A DNA stretch of 64,000 nucleotides. Origin: Margaritispora aquatica. Its lineage: Eukaryota; Ascomycota; Leotiomycetes; Helotiales; Discinellaceae. The translations under genes were made by a program, and so were the position numbers. Numbering within the stretch: position 1 is the first letter of the stretch; the number at the start of each line of letters is the position of its first letter. The stretch covers positions 62,001-126,000 of the forward strand of contig VJWN01000010.1 of the NCBI GenBank assembly GCA_007644065.1. Reading direction: 5' to 3'. Shown one piece after another: positions 1 to 12,123 of this stretch. Under the pieces are notes generated by a model, which was not told the origin of the DNA, made no database searches, and was given only the letters and a program-made list of their open reading frames with translations.

Positions 1-1344
1 AATGATGGAGCCATCGGTGTCTCTGATGAACGCGACAACGACTCAGCTTTGCTTTTAGTGGATTTTTTTCTGGAGATGCACCGCGACGCACTTTAGTCAT
101 CTGCTGCATTCCCTTCTCACTTCTCTTTTGCCTTTGGTTCGCTGCTCTTCATCCGTTGTTGAGTATGCGCATTCAATGTATCCCAATGTGTATTGTGTTC
201 GCAGCGCCATTCGTGCGACAAGAGTGTACATCTATCTAAAACCCAAAAGAATCAATATTATTGTTCCCAGCTCACTCATAAGCTCTTTCATACACTGCAA
301 TGGGAGCTCTCTTTCTGAGTTTGCAATAAACCCTACAGACTTGGTAGATTCAAAAAGATGCCCATATCTATGATCAAGCAACCAACACACCAAGACACAC
401 GAAAGCAACCGAGCAACGCCACATACAAAAATAACAAGAAGAAATCTCCGCGATAAATTGCGCCATAGAGAGGAAACTCAAATCAACATTGATACCTCAT
501 ACTTATCAGAAAGAGCCTCGACTAGTTGTTGTCATCCTGCCATGCAAACCCAAGACGGAAAGCATTCAGTCACCTTTATAACGTTGTTCAGGAGAACACA
601 AAACAAAAGATGTCCTGACGAGTCCGATTCTGCGCTAAGACTTCAATTTTCGTACGATACGAACATATGGTAGCGTATTTTCCGGTGTCCCGGCTTTGTA
701 TATCTCTGGGAGTAATACTATGAAAGAGAGGGAGAGAAAACGTGAAAATAAGGTTCGAGATATTATTCTTCTGCGTTCGTTAGGCCGAGGAAGGATACTC
801 ACAGGAACTTGAGTTAGAGGCTTCGTACATTTGGCATGAGATTGTATCGAAGATATACGTTTGCTGGCAAATCTTGCACCCTCTGTCACAAGCAGAAACC
901 CTTTGATGGAGACAGGGAGAACCGCAACCAAAAAACCCCCCCAATACAGCAGTCTACAATGAGTGAATGGCAATCTGCACACTTGTGCGAAAAACTTAAC
1001 GTCTAGAGTGGTGTAGCAGAAAATATTTGAACCTATGTCAAGTGTGCGCATAATTCATCCTAGGGGTAGTGTACAGGTTGCAAAAAGCTTATTCGTCCTC
1101 CTTCAACACCATCTAGCATTGATTCCCTACAAGAATCATGCAACGTTATGAAAACGCATCTTCTTCTCATGGCCTGCTTCCATAATCGTGTAATAACACA
1201 AGCCAGTTATTCAAGCCAGCCAGTTCAACCAAAAAAAAAGCAAAAGATATCCCATGCACCACAAGTATTCCCATAACCATCCGCACCAAGCACAAGAAGA
1301 AGAGATGCCATAACCACTAAGTCCTCAATTGGAAGGAGGCCCAG
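1..1344. other. Non-coding stretch downstream of H2A.Z
   Basis: No gene is recognised here. Several frames of 60-138 codons are open on both strands, but none shows a known motif, a plausible splice pattern or amino-acid composition typical of a protein. The stretch adjoining 1345 must contain the 3' UTR of the histone gene, which runs on the minus strand. The left edge may hold the end of a gene outside the window. Confidence 0.4.
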
Positions 1345-2226
1345 CTAACCCTCCAAGGCCTTCGTCTTCTTCTTTTGCTCGACCTTGAGCAGTAACGCGC
1401 GGTTGATGTGAGGAAGGACACCACCAAATGCGATAGTGGCACGGATGAGAGTATCGAGTTCTTCGTCACCGCGGATGGCAAGTTGTAGATGGCGGGGTGT
1501 GATACGTTTGACTTTGAGATCCTTGGCGGCATTCTACAAAGTATTAGCATGTGCGCGACACGCGTGCATTCGTAGGAAAGTGGTATGACTCACTCCTGCA
1601 AGCTCAAGAACTTCTGCAGTCAGGTATTCGAGAACGGCTGTAACATAAACTGCTGCCTTGGCTCCAACTCGCATCTTGTTCTGGGTATTATTCTTCAGGA
1701 AACGCTTTACACGTCCACAAGGAAACTGTGATTAGCAAATGTTAGCAGACTTTCACATATATAACGCGTATCGCGGTAACACTTTCTAGTGCCACAAATA
1801 AAGATTCGAATTTGCGGGGCTGGCTCGAGATTGCACATCGAGGGTTTGTTGTTCTGGCGCGTCGAAATTATCGGAACGGTCATGTCTATTTTACTATTCC
1901 AAAAGCTTTGCATGCTTATCGCACATCCTATTCCGATTGAAAATGCGCTCGTATGGCGCGCATATTTGTTGTTTTTGAGCTATTCCTAGGTGACGCGACT
2001 TTGGCGGGGTTTCGACAGAATAGACCAGATAGCAGTTTCCATCATCCAACGTTCGAAACAATTCCAACGAGCGCATATCCAGAGCGTACGGCAGATAACA
2101 GATTTGCGCATCACTAACCTGAAGACCAGCTTTGCTAGAATGGCTTTGTTGTTTCTTTCCAGCATCTGCGCCGACCTTTCCTCCGGAGGACTTTCCACCT
2201 GATGATTTTCCCTTGCCGCCAGCCAT
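1345..2226 (-). CDS. HTZ1: Histone variant H2A.Z
   Basis: Encodes the H2A variant that SWR1-type remodellers place in nucleosomes near promoters. Three exons are visible on the minus strand: 2226-2119, 1725-1594 and 1533-1345, joined in phase to give 142 residues, the usual H2A.Z length. The N-terminal tail is Gly/Lys/Ser-rich ([17 protein letters not shown]), as in fungal H2A.Z. The second exon encodes the start of the histone fold ([11 protein letters not shown]) and the third encodes [20 protein letters not shown], a run diagnostic of H2A.Z rather than canonical H2A. The C-terminus lacks the SQE motif of canonical fungal H2A, again as expected. Introns are 393 and 60 nt with GTTAGT and GTGAGT donors. 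Family assignment is secure; exon edges are by eye. Confidence 0.96.
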
Positions 2227-3020
2227 TGCGGATTATTGAATAAGTAAATGAGGGTGATTATTGCGCTGGTGTTTTGGTGAAAGTTGATGTTTGTTGTTGA
2301 CGATGATGCGGGTGGGTGGTTGGTGTTAATGCTTGGTGTGAAGGCGTGTTGATGGAAGATATGAGCCTTTCCTTAGCGCCGATCGAACAGGAAGCACAAG
2401 CGAGTGCTCCAAAACCATGAATTTGACCCAGAGAGTGTGATAGAGGGAGGGAAAACACCACCACAAATACTCTGGACAGGCTAGAAACATGCTCAAATGA
2501 TAGATCAAGTTGAGTTGATCATATATGAGTACAAACAAAGAGACAAAACGGAAATATGGGTAAGAAAGGAGAACATATATCAGAAGACTCAGGACCACCC
2601 AGGGACTGTATGTTGAGGTAGCACTGGCAACATCGACGCCAGCTCCAAAGTGAAAGTGAGTGACTTACCTGTTACCCATTGAGAAAGACCTCCAAGCAAG
2701 ACTGGAAGAAGGGAGAGTTGTTATGTATTGAGGGTGGTGAAGAGTGTTGAAGTTGGTCGTCACAGATGCTTTTTGGGTGAAGAGGCTCGTGAACCTTAGG
2801 CAAAAGTCATGTGGTGTGATTAGTCAGCCGATAGTCACCCAAGCATATCTTGGGGTACTTCCAGGTACGCTCACGGTCGTGATCGTGCATCATCAACATT
2901 TTAACATTTCAGGACTTCATATCCAACAGGTAGAGGTACATTTTCTTACATGTTCACGTATTGACATTCATTCTTTAGTGGAGAAGAATGTACTCTGCCT
3001 CTACTTGCGATATTCTTGCA
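2227..3020. promoter_or_regulatory. H2A.Z leader and promoter region
   Basis: On the minus strand a strong donor (CAG then GTAAGTCAC, intron starting at 2668) lies about 440 nt upstream of the H2A.Z start codon. A plausible acceptor is CACCAG ending at 2266. This suggests a 5' UTR intron of about 403 nt and a non-coding first exon around 2669-2750, with the promoter further right. The first exon would carry a short upstream ATG just before the donor. This is inference from splice motifs; no TATA element is clear. Confidence 0.35.
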
Positions 3021-4485
3021 AATCCTAAAGTTAGGCTATATTGCCAGCATGAACAAATCTTCGATTTGGCTGCTTAGGAGTTAATATTGTTTGTCTGTTC
3101 CAACCCTCAAGTATATGTCGTTTGTCTAACTTCTTCCCTTTCCTCGTTGTCTCTTTCATTTGAACCTCCATGATCACCTTCTTCAAAGCCTCGCCAAGCA
3201 TTTCCCACAAGAAAGGGCGGGCAGCATCTGGCAAAGTATGATTCGCCACCCTTTTCCACCTATTGCACTCAGCCGCAAAAGGGCGAGCTCACCTGCATAA
3301 AGTTGAAGCTTGACCCCAAATCTTGGAAAGTAAAGCGGAATCGTCAGTTATCAGTAGTCTGATAGCATAGCCAATCTTTGGAGGCAGCAAAAAATTACAT
3401 CGTGTGCACGTGTATTTTTGCTTGAAGTTTCAACTTCGTGTGGTCAGAGGCTTGTTACTGAGACTGAAGATCTGAGACTGAAGATCCGCTGCGCTTACCC
3501 TCCAAAGGCTCTTACCCTCCAGTCAAACAGCATACGTTACGTGCACTTCCTCTTTGCTGTGGAAACGTCTGGTTCTGTGGGTGCTTTTGTCAGGAGAGTG
3601 CAATCAGCGTCTTGAGAGATGGCATCGACTACCACCATGGCAGAATGGACAGCTAGGAACACAATCTCCCTATCATGCTGTTCATTCTGCAATTTCTGTC
3701 ATGGGTGAGTTTCATTCACATCTTTAACTTCGTATAGAAACATACCGTGGAGACTCATTTGCTGACTGCTATACTTTTCGCCACTGTACATAGGATAGGG
3801 TTCGAGACATTAGAGATTGAGCTGTGGTACTGGCAGTGGAGTTTGAACCTGATTTGAACCTACTATCGGATGGCAATTGAGTGCCCGTTCTCACTCTACA
3901 TCTTTACGAAGATGCCGTTGGTCGAACCATCCGGTTGCTTCGACCAACACGAACGTTCGGGCCTGTCATCTACTTTCGAACTATGATTCTGGTTCTTGGA
4001 TTACGTTCTAATTTTTATATGGTTGTGTAAGCCATACAAATCCTTCAAGGTATTGTCCATACAACTGCGTGCTTGAGATTGAGGCGGAATGTGTAAGTAT
4101 ATCATCATTCACACATTCTGGTGATATCGAAACCCAATTCCAAATCAGGCTAACTTGTTGGCAGTACTCAACCTTGGGCTTTTCTCGAGTCATTATTCTT
4201 CGTTTTGTGCCGCCAATTGAGATTTTACTCGTATCTCTCTTAGGTGTAGGACAGGAACTTGGTCGCGTTTGGGCGAAGATTCCTAATAATACAGTATAAG
4301 CTTTCCCCTCAGAGTTCTACAACAGAATGTAAGTCTTTTAGAAGAACTTCAATGCTTACCTGCCCCAGGGCTCAGCTGCCAGTACCCACTCGCTCCTCTA
4401 ATGTCGCGAAGCCTTTACCCGAAGAGATTCATTGGTTTGGCTCTTCAGATCATCTCCGTATGTATACCAGCAAAACTTGTGTGCC
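3021..4485. other. Region upstream of the zinc-finger gene, no confident gene
   Basis: No recognisable gene. A possible first exon begins at ATG 3619 and runs to a good GTGAGT donor near 3703, encoding about 28 residues with three Cys; it could be a 5' exon of the zinc-finger gene, but no in-phase continuation could be proved. A 72-codon minus-strand frame at 3031-3249 has no known motif. Confidence 0.3.
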
Positions 4486-5532
4486 ATGGATTTGGCTATT
4501 GACAGCAATTCGTCTTCGGCATTTGATTTTCTGCGAGAAGACGATTTCTTATGGATGGAGATGGGATTCGTGGGGGCTGGGGGGAAGTTTCCAATAAATG
4601 GGCAGCATGAGATAAATGGCTTTAGAGTGGAAACAGGACATGAGATACATGAACACGACGTGCAACGTTCGGGATCACATGTCGTCACCCATCTCTCGAC
4701 AAGATCACAACCACACTTGTTCAATCAAGCTCATACAAACTTTCATGCAAGAGCCAACAACAGAGAACTTCTAGGAAGCCTGGTTGATGATAGCCTCACA
4801 AGTTCCTGCCCTAATGCACCAGAGAGGTTTTGTAACAGACATGAGAATATGAACAGTAACCCACTGTAGGTTCTCTTTATCGCTAATTGTATAGCTACTG
4901 ACAGTATAAGTCACCTAGAGATGATGATTTCCAAGAACTTTCGGATATGTATGACGGGGAGTTGTTTGCGCAAATGTAAGACTCAACAAAGTTCGTGTAT
5001 GTGTTCAATCGCTAACAGTTCTATAGTCTAGCCGAAGTAACCAACGCAGCTTCTCTTACTCCGATTGTTCACCACAATGTTTTCGAGACGGTGGGGGAAG
5101 TGCCATCTAGAGTTGACCTCGGTGTTAATTCTCTATCATTTGCGCACAATGAGCCGTCTACAACGTCAGCGGGAGATACACACATCCTCGCTAGCGACTC
5201 CACCCATAACAATGGGGTGTCTGCCTCCATACCCAAAATGGTGGCTACTAGGTATGAGTCCATCTTACTTCTCTAACCTCACAGAGTGGAATCAATCAAG
5301 GTGCGACATAACTAATCCAACCCCAAGAGCCCGCAACTTCAACTGTACCGTACCCAACTGCAGCCGTTCCTATACACGCATTCATGAACTCCGCCGTCAC
5401 ACCAAATCTCATGATGGCACAAAACCACATCGATGCTCAGTCCCTCAATGCTCTCGATCTGGTCAGAACGGTTTCGCTCGACGAGATCATTTGAGACAGC
5501 ATATGCGACTCGTGCATAAACTTCAACTATGA
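4486..5532 (+). CDS. C2H2 zinc-finger protein, probable transcription factor
   Basis: The last exon encodes two adjacent C2H2 zinc fingers near the C-terminus. The first has spacing C-x4-C-x12-H-x3-H (starting FNCTVPNCSRSY). The second has C-x4-C, a longer inter-ligand loop of 16 residues, and H-x4-H. The protein ends eleven bases of coding sequence later (HKLQL). Upstream the sequence reads through at least two further exons rich in Asp, Glu, Ser and Asn, such as DDDFQELSDMYDGELFAQ, which resemble an acidic activation segment. Introns are seen at about 4976-5026 (GTAAGA...TATAG) and about 5251-5300. The start at 4486 (MDLAIDSNSS) is chosen because the frame is open from there; the first exon-exon join is uncertain and the true start could lie further upstream. 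DNA target is unknown. Confidence 0.6.
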
Positions 5533-7285
5533 AAAACGAGAACTGTGAGTTTAGATAGGATTGGGAAAGTGTTAACACAAGTGAGTTTCAATTGTATTTG
5601 CTAAGATTATTGTTCTGATGTAAACTCGTAGTTATGATGAATTGGGAACGTTATAAGCGATAATTGTTACAGGTGTCTGGGTCTACTGGATGTTTTCTAT
5701 TGTGTAAGGATGGAGTATTCTATTTGGGTTAATTTTCTCAAATCCATTGTTTGTGTGGAATTATATCCTGGAGTCTGGAGTACACCGGACGTCCATGTAA
5801 CGAATTCATAAAGAAATGAAACAAGAATAAGAAACCTTTGATGTCCCTTGATCAATGCAACTTAAGTAGGCGGTTTTTCTAATCCGATGCTATGTTGTCA
5901 CAGTGAACATGCACTCTCCTCCCTAGACAACTTATCTTCCCTACCCATTTATATTATTACAGTCATTGTAATTCGGCATTATCAGCATAATCTTAGACCT
6001 CTCGAGCATAGAGCTCTGGATAATTTCGAATGATTTTAGAAATCTGTGATATACTTACCTGCTCCCTCTACTGTCTGTTTCCAGAATACCGCTTCTTATA
6101 GGCTTCTAGCGACAGGAGATGATTATGAAGAAGTAAGATTGCGACCAGGTAGATTTTAAAGTCTTTCTTCTACGTGTAAGGTCGCTTTGAGAAGCAATGT
6201 GCTTGGGAAAGACGTGTTAAATAATATTAGAAAAAAGACAAGCCAGTACGATCATACCGCAATTAGTTAGAAGTCTAATACTTTGATGTCTATAATATCG
6301 CTGTAGACCTTAGTTTCATCATAATAGACCCTTTCTGGTAGTGTAGAACTTTAGCTCGTTAGGTTTAGACTACGAAATCTTTCGATTAGTGTTATTATAC
6401 TTGTAATCAACTGTTGTCATCTAGTTCATACTGGCTATGATTGTTTGTTGAAGTACCAAAAATGACAAAGGATCAGCCCTTATATACCAATTTAATTTAC
6501 AAAGAAAACCACTCATCTCAGGCATATGCACGCCAGCCTGCGCTATTGGCAACGAGCATCCCTCTTCAGTAAACCAGGTGGAAGTTCTCGAGTTCTCTTT
6601 CTTGTCCAGACATATCCCCGATAGCTTATTGGCACTATATACCTAATTTGGATAAATTTGAAAATTGAGCATTCACTTTTCAGGCTTTCAACTGAAGTAG
6701 TAACATTACAGTAGCTAATAATCAAATACTTCTCCAACACAAAGAAATACAACTTAAAACATTCGCATCTTGCTCTTTTCAACTTCTTCTATATTAGGAT
6801 CTGCTGTTATTTCTACCTACAGCACTCCACGGTTGTCAACTACTGCCATCCACAGTGAACTATACATCTGATAGTCTAGATTTTTTTCTATTCGGCAAAT
6901 TATTCATAAAAGATCATTGTATATCTTCGATAAATTCAAACACCGCCTGTGAGAAGAGGTCTTTAACTGCAAGAACCGCGAAAAACTGCTGGAAGAAGAA
7001 CTGCAAATGTTACATGGTTTTCGGATACATGAGAGTTGCTGCCATAGAAGTTGTTCCTTGCCGCATCTACAAATATTTTCTACAGAGGCACGTTCTGGAT
7101 ATTAATAAGAGAAGTGCTGAGTGCGCATATTGTAAATTAATATTTGAAACAATATATTGAACAATCATTTGGAGAGAGTCTGAAGTCAAGATAGTATTAT
7201 GGTCACGTGTTGTTACTCCCATCTCTAAATTACTTCGAAGTTCACGACAGATTTCCTATCGTCAACAACATCACCTACCAACACA
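5533..7285. other. AT-rich intergenic stretch, possible decayed repeat
   Basis: After the zinc-finger gene the sequence becomes strongly A/T-rich and TpA-rich, most of all at 5990-6480 and 6650-7150, with no convincing gene. The 79- and 101-codon frames present are low-complexity and lack motifs. Such composition in Pezizomycotina is often a relic of repeat-induced point mutation (RIP) of an old transposon, but no element can be identified by eye. The last about 80 nt before 7286 are pyrimidine/CAA-rich, typical of a fungal 5' leader. Confidence 0.35.
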
Positions 7286-8035
7286 ATGGCGACCACATCC
7301 TCCGACGAGGATGAGGCAACATTCCAATCGCATTTCCGGCGCTCTTCATCCTCATCCAGCTCCTCGCCCTCTCCGCCACCTCTCCAGCACAACTTTTTTG
7401 CGCCCCCCTTCTATGGCCGACCACCCACACCTCTCCCACCCTCACCCTCTCTAACCTCCCTCCTCCGACCCTCACGCCCAACTACTCCCGACTCTTCCGC
7501 CGATGAGCTCGAGCCCGTCCCGCGGGCTTCGCCCAAGGTGCCCACGTATGAATACTACGGCTTCGTGCTGTACTTGTTCTCCTCGCTCACCTTCCTCATG
7601 TACCTACTCTGGTCATATCTCCCATCACCATTCCTTCACGCGCTAGGGATATACTACTACCCCAATCGCTGGTGGAGTCTAGCTCTGCCGAGTTTCCTGG
7701 TCATGCTATTGGTGTATATCTATGTTGCGCTGGCGAGCTACAATACGGGATATTTGACGTTGCCGTTGAGTAGCATCGAGACAATCATTGATGATGCGGC
7801 GAATGTGGCGACGATTGATGGGAAGGGTAGGGCAGAACGGAGTCATGGTCATACATCGGGGACGAAGGAGAAGGGCAGGGATAAGAGGGAGAGAGCAGAG
7901 AAGGAGAGGAGTATTAAGGATTGGAGAGCTATGTGGAGTGTTGGCACTGATGCTGTGATGGATGTGCCATTAGGTGGAGTGTGTGAGGTGCTATATGGAG
8001 ACTTCCGAGAGGAAGTTATGGATGATGATGATTGA
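7286..8035 (+). CDS. GPI19: GPI19/PIG-P subunit of GPI-GlcNAc transferase
   Basis: Subunit of the ER-membrane complex that transfers GlcNAc to phosphatidylinositol, the first step of GPI-anchor synthesis. A single exon of 249 residues. Residues 1-85 are a Ser/Pro-rich cytosolic tail. The PIG-P domain follows: a YEYYGF motif just before TM1 (about 88-111), a short loop, RWW before TM2 (about 131-152), and the conserved segment after TM2 (NTGYLTLPLSSIETIIDD). The C-terminal part is highly charged (Lys/Arg/Glu) and ends with the family's conserved PLGGVCEVLYG-like motif near 230-240. The start is the first ATG after a CAA-rich leader. It converges with the Zn2Cys6 gene, leaving 127 nt between stops. 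The GPI-anchored protein at 57 kb would be a client of this pathway. Confidence 0.88.
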   Translation: MATTSSDEDEATFQSHFRRSSSSSSSSPSPPPLQHNFFAPPFYGRPPTPLPPSPSLTSLLRPSRPTTPDSSADELEPVPRASPKVPTYEYYGFVLYLFSSLTFLMYLLWSYLPSPFLHALGIYYYPNRWWSLALPSFLVMLLVYIYVALASYNTGYLTLPLSSIETIIDDAANVATIDGKGRAERSHGHTSGTKEKGRDKRERAEKERSIKDWRAMWSVGTDAVMDVPLGGVCEVLYGDFREEVMDDDD

Positions 8036-8162
8036 GGAAAACGAAGGATATTGATGTTTTCAATATTGACACAATCTCTCTTGTGAGAGTATGAAAGTGG
8101 GAAATGGGCTCGCAATTATCGAACTACAAGCTGGTGGTTGTTTGGGAGCTACGACAGCTACC

Positions 8163-11100
8163 TCAAAATCCCGCCCCAAAATCAGCAAACAAATCCATCC
8201 AATCGCACGGGATCCAACAAAAGTTCAATCCTGGGAAATTCCACTCCAGCGTAAATTCCCTGGGCACATAACTTTGGAAATCCGTTTCAGGATCAACACC
8301 ATCGGCATCTGTAGCCTGCCCATTTCTCTGCACATCTGAACTAGCTGCGCTTAGTCCATCACTGTTAAGTGCCTTCTCGCATTTCTCCACGCTCAAGGCC
8401 AAGATACGGAGGTAGATATTGCTAGAACCTTTAATTTTAGCGAGATGAGAAAGCAGTGTTTTAGAGTCCGAGATGAGAGATGTCATCTCGGATTGCGGCG
8501 AGGAGGAGGGAACGATGCGTGCAATTTTAAGGAGGAGAAGGACTGAGAAGGCACACTTGGCTGTGTGATGTTAGCTGGCTGGCCGGGTGAGAGCATGTGA
8601 GAAGCAAGCAGAGGGACGGCCTACCCCACACGAAGTCCATGCTATATCTGAAAGTTGCAAGATAGACAACTGGTTGTGAAAGAATGGTTGCTAGATGTCT
8701 CTTCGCACTGTTCTTAGCCAGGGAAATTAAGTTGCGTTGCGATTCAGACATCAAGCTGCAAGTATCAGCTATTATCATCCTTAGAATGAGACGAATGAAG
8801 ACATACGCAACATTCTCAATTCCCATCCCCTGTAGCCCCTTACAAAGCATAGTCATCTCTGCCCAGTCTCTTTGGATATTTAGGTTCACAACTAGACTTG
8901 CCTTCTCTTCTGGGGACTGAATGTGTCTTTCTGTTCTCACTTGTTACCAAGCGATTCTAAGTTAAATGGAGGTAGGGACATTATATAGAAGGACTAGGCA
9001 AGGACTCACCAACAAGATTTTTCCAGTCGCTCAACCACACACTCAAATCAATCCTCGTACCTTGCACAATCTCGCTCATTTCCTCGTCGCTTAGTACCTG
9101 ACCTTGTCGTGAGATAGAGTGCGGGAGGAGACGTTCGTGTGCTTGTGCTAGATACCGATATCAACAGCCATCGCATGAACCAACTGTCTGTTTCGTGTTT
9201 ATTGGAGCATGTTACATACCTCGAATTGCATTTAGCTTCAAATCTGTTAGCTTGATAAGCGAGGCAGAGGAAAGCGGTTGGAGGTAAACGAGACGAGAGT
9301 AGGATTGGGGAGAAGAGTACGAACCTCAACTTGAGCTAATAACCTGAAATCAAGCACTGTGTGTGCCGAATGTCGAAGCAGGACTCTGCATCTCCTCACT
9401 ACTTCGCCTGAAACGGCCCGTATGCCTGGTGCTTTACCACAATCTATACTCAGTCTACTCGATATTAGTATATGTCACTGCACAGAAGCCCTCGATTTCA
9501 TTTCCACGCTAACAAAGAAAGGTAGAAACAAAATACGCACAAATGTTCCAAAACCCATACACCAAACCAGACCCTACTCTCCCTCATCAACCTCTCCTGC
9601 TCTTCCCTGTCAGTTCCAACAACCATCTCGTCACCACCAACTACAATCCCACTAAGCTGTTGATAACTTCTCGGCAAATCCAGCTCCAGTGCCATCTTAA
9701 GGGCCATGCTAGTCATCATCCACCCCTTCTCACTATAACACGAATCGATGAGCAATGCCTGGATTGTTTCGATGCTTTTGGGAGCGGTGCCTAGGAGGAC
9801 AGCGCAGAGGGGGGTTTTGGTTGTTTGGGTGAGGGAGGGACTCGTTGATGGGCTCGGTCCTTGGGTTGAGATTGTTAGCACATGTAAATCCTTTCAGATA
9901 TTGTTGTCGATTCTCAAAACCCCGTGATGGGTATGAAAATTGGGATGAAGGTGAGCAAGGCGAACATACCATGTTGGATTTTACAACCCACGGCGCAGAT
10001 GACGTCGAATAACATGGTGCTCCTCGAGCGTACACTTTCAAAAGTATCGTATTTTGGATCGAAGACAGGAACGTAGCGGTCCTGTGCTTGTTAGCTGGCT
10101 CTGTATTGCTCGCTTCTCATGTGCTTCTCAATCTCTTGTGATAACATCTCCCACATATTTTGCAAGAATTTAAAAGGACTGAATCCGATAACATGAATGA
10201 ACTCACACAGCCTTCAAAGAAAGTCCGAAAATAAACCTCTGCATCTTCAATGCTAACCAGGCCCTTACTGACCACATCTCCTGGTGGGTCGAGATTCAGC
10301 TCAAACTCGTCTCGCTTGCGTTTCTTGATCGGTGGTTCTGATATCTGGGATGTTGAGTCTGACGGCGGATGTAGTGGAAAAGGAGTGAAGGATGATGTCT
10401 GGCTCTGGCCTTGAATCTGAATGTGGCCATCCGAAAAGATGGTGTGTTGGTCAGATGGAGGCGAGAGGATTGGGCTTGGTTGGCCGACGAAGTTCTCAAC
10501 TAGTTCGTAAGAATTGTGTGCTGGGCCTGGTTGAGAAGTTGGAAAACGGGTGACAGGAGGATAAGCAGGCATAGGAATAGGCGTGCGAGAATGCATTTGA
10601 AGCAACATCATCGCAGTGTTTGCCGTACTCGTATTTACATTCATATTTGGGCTCCGCATGTCGTGTAACGAGTTGACTTGAGCTTCACGAAGCGACGAGA
10701 TCTCAGCCTCTAGTCGAGCTAATTTCCTACAATAGTTCCAATTAGGACGATATTCTTCAATTATACTTAAACTTCTTTCATGAGACTTTGATATCTTGGA
10801 ATGATAAGCTTTGAGAGGGGAGGAAAGACTAACTCAGTTATAACATCATTCTCCCTCCCAACTGGCTGGATGTAATCACACCAAGTTTTCTTCTCTCTGC
10901 ATCTCGCACACGGCTTCCCTCCATCGCAGCGTAGCTAGTTCTTCTCGTCAGCAACAGGTCTTGAAAGTGCAACAGCGTAAGCGAGATCAAATCATAACGG
11001 AGACATCAATAAGCCTGCTCCACATACCTTTGAAGTTCGACATGAAGCGCATGCTTTCTAAAATTGCAAATTAGTATACTCCATTACAACTCACCTCACT

Positions 11101-11230
11101 TGACCCAAGGGTCTCAAGTCAAGCTTTACATGGCCGGATAACATACCGGTATCCTTTTCTTCTTCGCACTGGTCGGTTGAAAGCCTTCACTCTCGCTCCT
11201 AGTATCACCACCACTTCGTATGAACGACAT
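8163..11230 (-). CDS. Zn(II)2Cys6 transcription factor with fungal-specific regulatory domain
   Basis: Nuclear regulator of unknown target. The DNA-binding domain is assembled from three short exons (11230-11147, 11057-11028, from 10934). It begins MSFIRSGG and gives a complete cluster with spacing C-x2-C-x6-C-x5-C-x2-C-x6-C, preceded by a basic KKKRIP run. A helix rich in Leu/Glu follows (KLARLEAEISSLREA), the usual dimerisation coiled coil. A Ser/Pro/Thr-rich linker contains a KKRKR nuclear signal. The middle homology region then starts with VEDAEV/YFRTFFEGC- and DRYVPVFDPKYD-like segments and continues through LLGTAPKSIETIQALLIDSCY and SEKGWMMTSMALKMALELD, which are typical of the fungal_trans domain. 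About a dozen exons are needed; joins in the C-terminal half (8163-9880) are approximate. No dedicated pathway genes flank it, so the target cannot be inferred. Confidence 0.85.
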
Positions 11231-12123
11231 CTGACCGCCCTTCTCGCTCACTCATGTCAATTTCGATGTGACCACTATCAGAATATCTGTCCTCGAATAC
11301 TTACATTCACCCTTCCTTTGCCGTTAACAGAACTCGGCCTAGAAGCAGTATTCAACCCGGCGTAAATATTGTCCTCAACTAGCGTCGTCTGTTCTTGGTC
11401 ATCCAAACATGCGGACACAAAACGCGGGGAGATCACCGTGTCCGGGGAAGTGGGGAGAGGACTAGCTTGATACGGATGCTTGTCCGTGCTACGAATATCT
11501 TATGGAGAGAGAGTTTCGTCTATCTTATGTCTTGTACACAGGCCAAGATGCTTAGATAAAGTTTAAGGAAGCATAGACATATGGTGTGTAAGATATTACA
11601 AAGAATCACGCACAAGATACACATTTCACCCCATTTCATCATCATAATAAGTCATTAGACTTTTCAAACACGAAACAGAATGAATATCTACTAGACTACT
11701 ATAATATACGACAACATATTGAGGCATTCTACAAGTAATACACACGAAATACAGACTAGCACTTGCTCCATCAAATGCATCGAAAGCCCAAGCAACACTC
11801 AATGCCCGCCTTCATTGTCATATTACAAACACATAAAAAGGACATTACAGTATCATCCATCGATCCCGTGCCATGCCATGCCATGCTGCGCTGCGCTGTA
11901 CCAAGCAAGTCTGATTCGTGTCGAACATAAAAAGATTGGGGTATTTTGTTATCACACCTGTCTTAACTGATCTCTCTCAATGTATCGCTTTCGCTCGCTC
12001 CCCGTGCCTTGCCGATCTCATCTCATACAGTGAGTATCATCTCGCCTCACTCTTCCCTCTCCTGCTTTGATACATATATCTCGCTCCCTCATTGGCTCCA
12101 ATCATTACTTCATCGACACCTTT
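11231..12123. other. Spacer between Zn2Cys6 gene promoter and striatin 3' end
   Basis: About 890 nt holding the promoter and leader of the Zn2Cys6 gene (right of 11230, minus strand) and the 3' UTR of striatin (left of 12124). The part at 11560-11990 is A/C-rich with no coding signal. A short ATGCC-type direct repeat (CCATGCCATGCCATGC, near 11870-11886) is present. Nothing else is recognised. Confidence 0.4.

Noticed and set aside
635..1051. 138-codon minus-strand frame near the left edge
   Set aside because: No motif, no splice pattern and mixed composition; treated as chance.
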